A stretch of 64,000 bases of DNA from Pseudomonas kairouanensis (GTDB taxonomy: Bacteria > Pseudomonadota > Gammaproteobacteria > Pseudomonadales > Pseudomonadaceae). The DNA lies in assembly GCF_004682055.1 (NCBI RefSeq), contig NZ_QUZU01000020.1, positions 39,349 through 103,348 on the forward strand, written 5' to 3'. The notes under the pieces are model-generated. The model was given only the letters and a program-made list of their open reading frames with translations. It ran no database searches and was not told the DNA's origin. How positions within the stretch are numbered: the first letter of the stretch is position 1; each line of letters begins with the position of its first letter. Shown piece by piece: positions 33,406 through 40,975 of this stretch. The translations under genes were made by a program, and so were the position numbers.

Positions 33406-34285
33406 CCCCATGGGCGCGGGGCCACCACCAGCCCCGCTGCAACCCCGCAGCGGCGAGTAGAATCGCCGCCACGCCCAGCCACTGCAACCAGCCCAGCCGG
33501 TGCCCGAAGGCGATCCAGTCCACAAAGATCGCCGCAATCGGGTAGATAAACGACAGTGCGCCGGTCAAGGCTGTCGGTAGTTTCTGGATCGCACCGTACA
33601 GCAGCACATACATCAAGCCGGTGTGCACCACCCCAAGTGTCACCAGCGCAGCCCAGGCATGGGGCGCTGCGGGCAAGCTGTGCCAAGGCACTAATGGCGC
33701 CAGCAGCACAGCGCCCGTGGTGACCTGAATCAACGCCATCAAATGCGGCGGCACCGCCTTCAAACGCTTGATGATCAATGCGGCAATCGCATACAACAAC
33801 GCAGCCCCCAACGCCAGCGCAATGCCCGCCAGATAATCCCCACCACGTTGCTGCTCGCCGTGGGCGGTAACGATCGCCAGCATCCCCAGGAACGCCACGC
33901 TCAACCAGGCCAGCTTCTGCACGGTGATCTTCTCACCCAGGAACACCGCCGCCAGCATCACCAACATGAACGGCTGCACGTTGTACACCGCCGTACTGAT
34001 GGCGATGGACGCATGGGAATAGGATTCGAACAACAGCAACCAGTTGCCGACGATGGCCACGCCACTGAGTACCGCCAAGCCGAGCGAGGCCCAACTGAGC
34101 AGGTCCCGACGCAGATAACCCCGCAGTGCACACACCAACAACAGCGTCAGCCCGCCGATCACGCAGCGCCAGAACACCACTTCGATCACCGACACGCCCG
34201 ACACCAGCACACACCAGCCAATGGTGCCGGAGATCAGCATGGCGGCGACCATTTCCCACGTACCGCGACGGATGGATGTATCCAC
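33383..34285 (-). CDS. EamA/DMT-family transporter
   Basis: 300 residues with about ten hydrophobic segments arranged as two EamA repeats: GTIGWCVLVSGVSVIEVVFWRCVIGG near the start, then ALGAALLYAIAALIIKRL and FIYPIAAIFVDWIAFGHRLGWLQWLGVAAILLAA. Members move amino acids, nucleosides or other metabolites across the inner membrane. It is divergent from an Lrp-type regulator 109 bases away, the usual regulator-exporter arrangement, so amino-acid export is plausible. The last codons overlap the convergent RlhA-like gene. Confidence 0.87.
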   Translation of the reverse strand: MDTSIRRGTWEMVAAMLISGTIGWCVLVSGVSVIEVVFWRCVIGGLTLLLVCALRGYLRRDLLSWASLGLAVLSGVAIVGNWLLLFESYSHASIAISTAVYNVQPFMLVMLAAVFLGEKITVQKLAWLSVAFLGMLAIVTAHGEQQRGGDYLAGIALALGAALLYAIAALIIKRLKAVPPHLMALIQVTTGAVLLAPLVPWHSLPAAPHAWAALVTLGVVHTGLMYVLLYGAIQKLPTALTGALSFIYPIAAIFVDWIAFGHRLGWLQWLGVAAILLAAAGLQRGWWWPRAHGVSACPGK

Positions 34286-34394
34286 GATGAAGGCTCCTCA
34301 AATGAGGCTGAATTATGGCAATCTGCGCGACAGCGCCTCCAGCGACTAAAAAAGGCAAAACCTTGGGATTACCTTTTGTTATTAGGCAGACACC

Positions 34395-34838
34395 ATGATT
34401 GACACTATCGACCAGCAACTGATTGCCGCCTTGATGGACGACTCGCGGCTATCCCTCAAGGCGTTGGCAGGCATCACCGGGTTGTCCTCCCCCAGCGTGG
34501 GCGAACGCTTGCGGCGCCTGGAAGAACGCGGTGTGCTCACCCACTACACGGTGGACATCGACGCCAAGCACTTCGGTTATCTGCTCCAGGCCATCGTGCG
34601 CATCCGCCCCCTGCCCGGCAAATTGCAGGAGGTGGAGCGGCAGATCCAGGCGATCCCGGAATTCACCGAGTGCGACAAGGTCACCGGCGACGACTGTTTT
34701 ATCGCCCGCCTGCATGTGCGTACCATGGAGCAGTTGGACACCCTGCTCGACCGCCTCAACGCCTATGCCGAAACCAACACCGCCATCGTCAAGAAAACCC
34801 CAGTGAAACGGCGCTTGCCGCCGCTGGCAGGCCAGTGA
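34395..34838 (+). CDS. Lrp/AsnC-family transcriptional regulator
   Basis: 147 residues. The N-terminal helix-turn-helix is IDTIDQQLIAALMDDSRLSLKALAGITGLSSPSVGERLRRLEERGVLTHYTVDID, a typical AsnC pattern. The C-terminal RAM ligand domain follows, with V-R-I-R-P-L-P-G-K-L, F-T-E-C-D-K-V-T-G-D-D-C-F-I-A-R-L-H. It likely binds an amino acid and controls the divergent DMT transporter. It ends ten bases from the convergent kinase stop. Confidence 0.88.
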   Translation: MIDTIDQQLIAALMDDSRLSLKALAGITGLSSPSVGERLRRLEERGVLTHYTVDIDAKHFGYLLQAIVRIRPLPGKLQEVERQIQAIPEFTECDKVTGDDCFIARLHVRTMEQLDTLLDRLNAYAETNTAIVKKTPVKRRLPPLAGQ

Positions 34839-34848
34839 AGGCAGGTGT

Positions 34849-36309
34849 TCAGTGTGTGAGTGTCTGGGCCGCTAACAGTAAACCCTGGAATTTGTGATAG
34901 CGCGCTTCCAGCACGGGTCGGTGTGCCAGGTCAGGCACATACCGCGCTTTCACCGGCAGGCCCGCGTGCAACAACCCCTCCCCCTGCCCAATCGCCATAA
35001 ACCCCAGCTTCGCCGCACCAATGCTTGCGCTCAACTCACTGCCGTGCAGGGTGAAAATCTCCCGCTGCAGGATATTGGCCAGCAACTGCGCCCAATACTC
35101 ACTGCGGGCCCCGCCTCCCACCAAGGCGCAGGCGCCCACCTGGGCACCGGCCGATTGCACCGCGTGCAAGGCATCCAGCAGGCCAAAGCCCACCCCTTCC
35201 ATCACCGCATAGCCCAACATCGCCGGTGTGCAGTCGTGGCCAAGGTTCATGAAACCACCGCGCAGCAGCGGGTCGTTGTGGGGCGTGCGTTCACCGGCCA
35301 GGTAGGGCAAAAACAGAGGGGTACTCAGGGGCACCGTTTGTTCAATGGGCAATTGCGCCTGGACCTGGTCCAGCAAGGTTTGCTCATCGGCCGTCCCCGT
35401 CAGTCGGGTCACCCAACGCAGGCAACTGGCGCCGGCCAACATCGCCCCCATGGTGTACCAACGGTTGGGCAGCGCATGGCAAAAGCTGTGCACGGCACTG
35501 GCGGGGTTGCCGGCGGCATGTTCGGTAATAGCCACAATCGCAGCACTGGTGCCCAGGGTGATGAACCCATCACCGGCATTGATCGCACCGATGCCCACGG
35601 CGGCCACCGGGTTGTCGCCACCGCCTCCGGCGATCACCACTTCGTGTGGCAAGCCCAACTCGCGGGCCGTCACTGCCGCACTGGCGGCGCCACCTTCCAC
35701 CAGCCGCGGCATTTGCTGCGGCGTCAGGCCCGTGGCCTGCAGCATGGGGTTGAACCATTGGCGCTGGGCCACGTCCAGCCACAGGGTACCGGCGGCGTCC
35801 GACATCTCGCTGACCCGCTCGCCACTCAAACACAAACGCAGGTAATCCTTGGGGGACAACACGCAGTCGATCGCCTCGAACACCTGCGGTTCATGGCGCT
35901 GCAGCCACAGCAATTTCGGCGCCGTCAGCCCCGCCATGGGCAAGCTGCCGGTGATCGCGGCAAACGCCGGCCCCAACTGTTCCGCCTCAGCGATGGCGCG
36001 GGAGTCGTCCCACAGAATCGCCGGGTACAGCACACGGTTGTCATCCCCCAACAACACCGCGCCGTGCATCTGCCCCGACAGACCGATACAGGCCACGCGG
36101 GCGAAGGCTTCGTGGCCACGCAATTGGGCCAAGGCCTGCAAACAGGCCTGCCACCAGTCTTGCGGGGCTTGCTCGGACCAGCCGGTGTGGCGCCGCGAGA
36201 CCGTCAGGCGCACGCCAGCCTGGGCCAATACCTCGCCTTCAAGGTTCATCAGGATGGCCTTGAGTTCCGACGTGCCCAGGTCGATGCCCAGGGAAACAGG
36301 GTTGTTCAT
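34849..36309 (-). CDS. xylB: Xylulokinase-like FGGY carbohydrate kinase
   Basis: 486 residues from the ATG at 36309 (SLGIDLGTSELKAILMNLEG, the FGGY phosphate motif). Other landmarks: LSGQMHGAVLLG, ILWDDSRA, GGGGDNPVAAVGIGAINAGDGFITLGTSAA and P-F-L-P-Y-L-A-G-E-R-T-P-H-N-D. These match xylulokinase. It would phosphorylate D-xylulose or a similar ketose released by a dehydrogenase not present here. It starts seven bases after the LacI regulator stop, as the last gene of the sugar operon. No xylA isomerase is nearby, so substrates such as a polyol-derived ketose should be considered. Confidence 0.85.
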   Translation of the reverse strand: MNNPVSLGIDLGTSELKAILMNLEGEVLAQAGVRLTVSRRHTGWSEQAPQDWWQACLQALAQLRGHEAFARVACIGLSGQMHGAVLLGDDNRVLYPAILWDDSRAIAEAEQLGPAFAAITGSLPMAGLTAPKLLWLQRHEPQVFEAIDCVLSPKDYLRLCLSGERVSEMSDAAGTLWLDVAQRQWFNPMLQATGLTPQQMPRLVEGGAASAAVTARELGLPHEVVIAGGGGDNPVAAVGIGAINAGDGFITLGTSAAIVAITEHAAGNPASAVHSFCHALPNRWYTMGAMLAGASCLRWVTRLTGTADEQTLLDQVQAQLPIEQTVPLSTPLFLPYLAGERTPHNDPLLRGGFMNLGHDCTPAMLGYAVMEGVGFGLLDALHAVQSAGAQVGACALVGGGARSEYWAQLLANILQREIFTLHGSELSASIGAAKLGFMAIGQGEGLLHAGLPVKARYVPDLAHRPVLEARYHKFQGLLLAAQTLTH

Positions 36310-36316
36310 ACGCAGG

Positions 36317-37318
36317 TCATTCCAGTCCAGTACAGCCACATGAATTACGTACCTGAAGCTGCGGCGCCAGGCGCAGGCTGACGGTCGGCGCGCTGGGCAC
36401 CGTCATGCGTTGCAACAGCAAATGCACCGCGCGCGCGCCCAGGGCCTTGACCGGTTGCGCGATCAGCGTCAGGCGCGGTACGAAAAAATCCGCCCAGTCA
36501 AAATCATCAAAGCCTACCAACGCCATGTGCCCCGGCACGTCGATGCGGGCATCGCGCAGGGCATGCATGGCGCCAAGGGTCATCAGGTTATTGCCGGCCA
36601 TGATCGCCGTGGGCGGTGCTTGCAGCGCCAATAACCTGGCAGTGGCCAAGCGTGCCGGCTCACTGCTGGAGCCGCCAGACACCAATAATTGCGGATCAAA
36701 CGCCAGGCCCGCGGCCTGCAGCGCCGCACGGTAGCCCGCAATGCGTTCATCGGTGGTGCCCAGCCCTTCGCGCCCGGCAATAAAGCCGATGCGTCGGTGG
36801 CCATGCTCGATCAGATGAGCAATCAGGGCCTGGGTGGCTTGGCGGTTCTCCACCCCGACCTGATCAAATTGCTCGCTCATCATGCGGTCCACCAGCACCG
36901 TTGGCACCTCGTTGGCGCGCAAGTATTCCAGGGCCTTGGAGCCGGTGGACGGTGCCAGCAAAATCCCGTCCACCCGCCGGTGATGCAGCGCCGCGACCAC
37001 CCGCAACTCCTGCTCCGGGTCATCGTGGGTGTCGACAAACAGCATCATGTAGCCGTGCTTGGCGCACTCGGTTTCAATCGCGTGCACCGTTTCACTGAAG
37101 TAGTGGTTGGACAGCGCCGAGATCGCCACGCCAATCGTGTTGGTGCTCGACCGGGCCAGCGAGCGCGCCAGGGTGTTGGGGATGTAGCCCAACGCCTGGA
37201 TCGCTTGCTGCACCGCCTGCACCGTGGCCGGGCTGACCTTGCGGGTGCCGTTCAATACATGGGACACCGTGGACGTCGACACGCCCGCCCTGCTCGCCAC
37301 GTCATCCATGGTCACCAC
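36317..37318 (-). CDS. LacI-family transcriptional regulator
   Basis: 333 residues. The N-terminal helix-turn-helix reads VTMDDVASRAGVSTSTVSHVLNGTRKVSPATV, followed by the hinge helix with L-A-R-S-L-A-R-S. The periplasmic-binding-protein-like domain follows (IGVAISALSNHYFSE to VALVGFDDFDW). It likely represses the operon in which it lies and is released by the transported sugar. The two palindromes upstream of the first gene (40909-40924 and 40941-40956) are the natural operators. Confidence 0.9.
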   Translation of the reverse strand: MVTMDDVASRAGVSTSTVSHVLNGTRKVSPATVQAVQQAIQALGYIPNTLARSLARSSTNTIGVAISALSNHYFSETVHAIETECAKHGYMMLFVDTHDDPEQELRVVAALHHRRVDGILLAPSTGSKALEYLRANEVPTVLVDRMMSEQFDQVGVENRQATQALIAHLIEHGHRRIGFIAGREGLGTTDERIAGYRAALQAAGLAFDPQLLVSGGSSSEPARLATARLLALQAPPTAIMAGNNLMTLGAMHALRDARIDVPGHMALVGFDDFDWADFFVPRLTLIAQPVKALGARAVHLLLQRMTVPSAPTVSLRLAPQLQVRNSCGCTGLE

Positions 37319-37339
37319 GGCGCTGCTCCTCTTACTGAA

Positions 37340-38272
37340 TCAATGTTTGCTCGACCAACCGCTGTAGCTGCCAACGTTATCGCGGGTGATCAGTTTGGGG
37401 GTGAGCAGCGTAACCGCTTGGGCCGGGGCTTTGTCATTGAGAATGTCATTGCCCACATCCACGGCGGTCTGGGCCATGGCCCATGGGTCCTGGCTGGACG
37501 ACGCCTGGATCTGCGACTCGGTCTTCAGCGCGTTTTCGATATCCGGCGCGCCGTCCACCGAGGTAATGATGATGCCGCTGCGCTTGAGCTGCCTGGCCGC
37601 CAGGTCGCTGCCAATGGCTTGCGGGTCGTTGATCGCGAACAGCCCATCGATTGTGGGGAAGCGTGTGAGGTAACCCTGCATCACGTTCAAGCCACCTTCG
37701 CGTGAACCTTTGCCGTCCTGGTCGTCGGACAACACCTTGATAGCCGGCGCACCGGCCAGCGCGGCCTTGCAGCCTTTGACGCGGTCGGTCACGGCGGTGA
37801 CCTGCGGGCCGTTCTGGATGATCACGTTGCCCTTGCCGCCGAGCTTGTCCACCAGGTACTGGCAGGCCAGCTTGCCGGCCTCGACGTTGTCGGTCTGCAC
37901 CGTGGCATTCACGCCCTTGGCGTCTACGTCCACGGCCACCACCACAATGCCGGCGTCGCGGGCCTTCTTGATTGCCGAAGCCATGGCCGACGGGTCGACG
38001 GCGTTGATCAGGATCAGGTCGACCTTGGACGAGATAAAGTTGTCGATCTGGGAAAACTGCTTGCTCAGGTCATAGTCCGCCGACACCGAGGTGACCTTGA
38101 CATTGGGGTTGATCGCCTTGGCCCGCGCCGTGGCACCGTCGGCCAGGGTCACGAAATACGGGTTGCCCAACGACCCCATGCTGATACCCAGGGCTTTCAG
38201 CTCTCGGGCTTCGACGGCTTGGGACATCAGGGCAGCCAGGGCAATAACGGGAAATACACGTTTGAAGTTCAT
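37340..38272 (-). CDS. Sugar ABC transporter substrate-binding protein (RbsB-like)
   Basis: 310 residues from the ATG at 38272. A signal peptide ends near EARELKA (about residue 23). The type I binding-protein fold is indicated by ALGISMGSLGNPYFVTLADGA, D-L-I-L-I-N-A-V-D-P-S-A-M-A, VVVAVDVDAKGVNATVQTDNVEAG and I-N-D-P-Q-A-I-G. The protein would deliver a pentose or polyol to the permease. It lies between the permease gene and the regulator gene. Confidence 0.88.
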   Translation of the reverse strand: MNFKRVFPVIALAALMSQAVEARELKALGISMGSLGNPYFVTLADGATARAKAINPNVKVTSVSADYDLSKQFSQIDNFISSKVDLILINAVDPSAMASAIKKARDAGIVVVAVDVDAKGVNATVQTDNVEAGKLACQYLVDKLGGKGNVIIQNGPQVTAVTDRVKGCKAALAGAPAIKVLSDDQDGKGSREGGLNVMQGYLTRFPTIDGLFAINDPQAIGSDLAARQLKRSGIIITSVDGAPDIENALKTESQIQASSSQDPWAMAQTAVDVGNDILNDKAPAQAVTLLTPKLITRDNVGSYSGWSSKH

Positions 38273-38306
38273 GGGGTTCTCTCTTGTGATTGTTGTATGA
38301 GTCAGA

Positions 38307-39284
38307 TCAGGTCCGCGCACCGGACTGGCGATAACGATCCAGCGCCACTGCGCCAATGATCACGATGCCCTTGATGATGTACTGCCAGATGTCCGATACC
38401 CCCAACAGCACCAAGCCGTTGGTGAGCACCGCGATGATCAGCGCCCCGATCAGCGTGCCGCCGATGGTGCCGACACCGCCGGTAAAGCTGGTGCCACCCA
38501 GGATCACCGCAGCAATCGCATCCAATTCATAGGACTGCCCCAGTTGCAGGCCGTTGGCCGCAAACAACCGCGACGCGCTCATCACCGCCCCCAGCCCGGC
38601 CAAGGCGCCGGACATGGCGTAGACAAACAGCAGCACCTTCCACACCTTGATCCCTGAAAGCCTGGCCGCTTCCGGGTTGCCGCCCACCGAATAGATCTGC
38701 ACGCCCATGACGGTGCGGCGCAGGATGAACCACGACAGCGCCACCACCGCCACGGCGATCACCACCAACCAGGGCACGCCAAGGATCGAGTCATTGCCGA
38801 TAAACGCGAACGGCAGGTCCGGGTTGAACACCGTCTTGTCATCGGCCAGCAACCGCGCCAGGCCGCGCATGGCGGTAAGCGCACCGAGGGTGACGATAAA
38901 CGGCGGCAGGCGCATAAAGGCGATCAAGCCACCGTTGACCAGCCCCAGCAACAAGCCAAAGCCAATCCCGGCGGCAATGCCAAACATGCCGAACTGCGGC
39001 GACAACGACGCCTGCAACGCCACCACGGCAGACGCCGCCAGGATCGCCCCCACTGACAGGTCGATACCCGCCGTGAGGATCACAAAGGTCATGCCCGCCG
39101 CCAGCACCACATTCACCGAAGCCTGCTGGGTGATGATCGACAGGTTCTGCATCGTCAGGAAGTTTTCGCTGGCCAGGGCAAAGCCCACCAGCAGCAAGAC
39201 CAGCACCGGCAACATGCCCACGGTGCGCATCAGTTCGCGGGCGCGTTCGGCCCGGCCTGTTGTTGCGATATTCAACTCAGCCAT
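38307..39284 (-). CDS. Sugar ABC transporter permease (RbsC-like)
   Basis: 325 residues from the ATG at 39284, which overlaps the ATPase gene by eight bases. About eight to ten membrane helices. Family features: ASENFLTMQNLSIITQQASVNVVLAAGMTFVILTAGIDLSVGA, and VGGNPEAARLSGIKVWKV, which is the ATPase-coupling loop of the RbsC/AraH family. An IGGTLIGALIIAVLTNGLVLLGV segment closes the core. Works with the ATPase and binding protein. Confidence 0.9.
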   Translation of the reverse strand: MAELNIATTGRAERARELMRTVGMLPVLVLLLVGFALASENFLTMQNLSIITQQASVNVVLAAGMTFVILTAGIDLSVGAILAASAVVALQASLSPQFGMFGIAAGIGFGLLLGLVNGGLIAFMRLPPFIVTLGALTAMRGLARLLADDKTVFNPDLPFAFIGNDSILGVPWLVVIAVAVVALSWFILRRTVMGVQIYSVGGNPEAARLSGIKVWKVLLFVYAMSGALAGLGAVMSASRLFAANGLQLGQSYELDAIAAVILGGTSFTGGVGTIGGTLIGALIIAVLTNGLVLLGVSDIWQYIIKGIVIIGAVALDRYRQSGART

Positions 39285-40809
39285 TGGCAGCCACCTGATC
39301 GCCACCGGTGGCGAGGTCAATAATGCGTTCCTGGGAGATGACGTGGCCCGAAGCCCCGCCGACTTCGGCCACCAACTGGCCTTCACGCATGATCAGCACG
39401 CGATCGCACGTGCCGATGATTTCCGGCAGCTCGCTGGAGATCACCACGATGCCCACGCCGGCCTGCGCGAGTTGGTTGATGATGCGGTAAATCTCGGACT
39501 TGGAGCCGATGTCCACGCCACGGGTAGGCTCATCGAGGATCAACACATGGGGCTTGACCTCCAGCAGCCGCGCTAGCAGCACTTTTTGCTGGTTGCCGCC
39601 GGACAGCGCGCCCACATTGACCTTGCCCGACGCCACGCGAATCGACAGCGACTTGATCGCGTCGTTGGAACGCTGCGCAGCATGCCCGCGATCCAGCACG
39701 CCGCCGGCGTGGGCATCCGGCACACAGGCGCACACGTTGATGTTGTCGGCCACGCTCATGTCCAGGAACAGGCCCTGGGCCTTGCGGTCTTCGGTGAGGT
39801 ACACCACGCCAGCACCAATGGCATCGGCTGGGGTGCGCAGTTGGGTCACGGTCTTGCCCACCACTTCCAGGGTGCCGCTGGTGCGTGGGTCGGCGGCAAA
39901 GATCAGCCGCGCCAGCTCCGTGCGCCCCGCCCCCACCAACCCGGCAATGCCGAGGACTTCACCGGCGCGCAGGTCGAAACTGCAATTGCGCACGCGCTTG
40001 CCGTCGGCCATGTCACGCACGCGCATCACCACGTTGCCGGGGTTATAGGCGGCGTGTTCCTTCTTGTAGAAACCGGACAGGTCGCGGCCCACCATCATCT
40101 TTACCAACACCTCGGCCGACAGTGCCTCGCGGGTCAGTTCGCCGATGTACTGGCCGTCGCGCAACACCGAGACGCGGTCCGACAATTCGTAGATTTCTGC
40201 CATGCGGTGGCTGATGTAAATGATCGCCAGGCCTTGGCTGCGCAGTTGCTTGATCAACGCAAACAGGCGGTCGGTCTCGCGCGAAGACAGCGGCGTGGTG
40301 GGTTCGTCCATGACCAGGATGCGCGCATGGCCATGCAGGGCGCGGGCGATTTCCACCAGCTGGCGCTCGGCAATCGACAGGCTGCTGACCAGGGTGGCCG
40401 GGGTGAATTCGGCGCCCAGGCGTTGCAGCACTTCGCGGCAACCGGCCTGCATGCCTTTGCGGTCGATGGTCCAGCCACGGCGCAGTTCACGGCCCAGGTA
40501 AATGTTTTCGGCCACGCTGAGGTTGGGGCACAGGCTCAGCTCCTGGTAGATCACGGCGATGCCGAGGGCTTTGGCGGTGGCGGGGTCGAAGGTGGCGACC
40601 GGTTCGCCGCCGATGCGGATTTCACCGCCGGGGTCGGCCTGGTAGGCGCCGGAGAGGATTTTCATGAGGGTGGATTTGCCGGCGCCGTTCTCCCCCATCA
40701 AGGCGTGGATTTCGCCGGGGTAAACCTTAAGGCCGACATTCTTGAGCACCCGCAGACCGTTGAAGGTCTTGCTGATGCCCTGCATCTCAAGCAAGGGTTC
40801 AAGGCTCAT
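39277..40809 (-). CDS. Sugar ABC transporter ATP-binding protein (RbsA-like, two ABC domains)
   Basis: 510 residues with CAGGAG upstream of the ATG at 40809. Two ABC domains: the first has Walker A GENGAGKST near residues 38-46 and LSIAERQLVEIARAL; the second has a degenerate Walker A (GLVGAGRTE) and LSGGNQQKVLLARLL. This asymmetry is standard for RbsA/XylG/MglA ATPases. First gene of the operon, unlike many ribose operons where the binding protein leads. Confidence 0.9.
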   Translation of the reverse strand: MSLEPLLEMQGISKTFNGLRVLKNVGLKVYPGEIHALMGENGAGKSTLMKILSGAYQADPGGEIRIGGEPVATFDPATAKALGIAVIYQELSLCPNLSVAENIYLGRELRRGWTIDRKGMQAGCREVLQRLGAEFTPATLVSSLSIAERQLVEIARALHGHARILVMDEPTTPLSSRETDRLFALIKQLRSQGLAIIYISHRMAEIYELSDRVSVLRDGQYIGELTREALSAEVLVKMMVGRDLSGFYKKEHAAYNPGNVVMRVRDMADGKRVRNCSFDLRAGEVLGIAGLVGAGRTELARLIFAADPRTSGTLEVVGKTVTQLRTPADAIGAGVVYLTEDRKAQGLFLDMSVADNINVCACVPDAHAGGVLDRGHAAQRSNDAIKSLSIRVASGKVNVGALSGGNQQKVLLARLLEVKPHVLILDEPTRGVDIGSKSEIYRIINQLAQAGVGIVVISSELPEIIGTCDRVLIMREGQLVAEVGGASGHVISQERIIDLATGGDQVAANG

Positions 40810-40845
40810 GGCTGAGCTCCTGGGTTTTTATTTTTATTGTGAGGT

Positions 40846-40870
40846 CATGCCCGTGACAACCACGGGCATG
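40846..40870. repeat. Leader hairpin upstream of the sugar ATPase gene
   Basis: CATGCCCGTG pairs perfectly with CACGGGCATG around a five-base loop. It lies in the predicted 5' leader, about 37 bases before the start codon, downstream of both operator-like palindromes. It could affect mRNA stability or translation. Confidence 0.5.
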
Positions 40871-40908
40871 CCTGAGTGCTGGCGACTCTAATGGAGACCC
40901 ATTTGTTT

Positions 40909-40924
40909 ACGCAAGCGCTTGCGT
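40909..40924. promoter_or_regulatory. LacI-type operator, perfect 16-bp palindrome
   Basis: ACGCAAGCGCTTGCGT is a perfect palindrome with the central CG typical of LacI-family sites. It lies about 100 bases upstream of the ATPase gene, in the only regulatory region of an operon that encodes its own LacI regulator. Confidence 0.7.
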
Positions 40925-40940
40925 GCACCGTTTATCGATT

Positions 40941-40956
40941 GATTAAACGTTTCATC
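40941..40956. promoter_or_regulatory. Second LacI-type operator-like palindrome
   Basis: GATTAAACGTTTCATC has an AAACGTTT core and is symmetric except for one pair. The centre is 32 bases from the centre of the first palindrome, about three helical turns, so both sites could be bound on one DNA face. It lies near where the -35 region is expected. Confidence 0.5.
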
Positions 40957-40975
40957 TTTCAAAAATGCCGACACT

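Noticed and set aside
34894..36381. 495-codon open frame opposite the xylulokinase gene
   Set aside because: Low-complexity Gln/His/Arg-rich translation typical of antisense frames in GC-rich genes; no family features.
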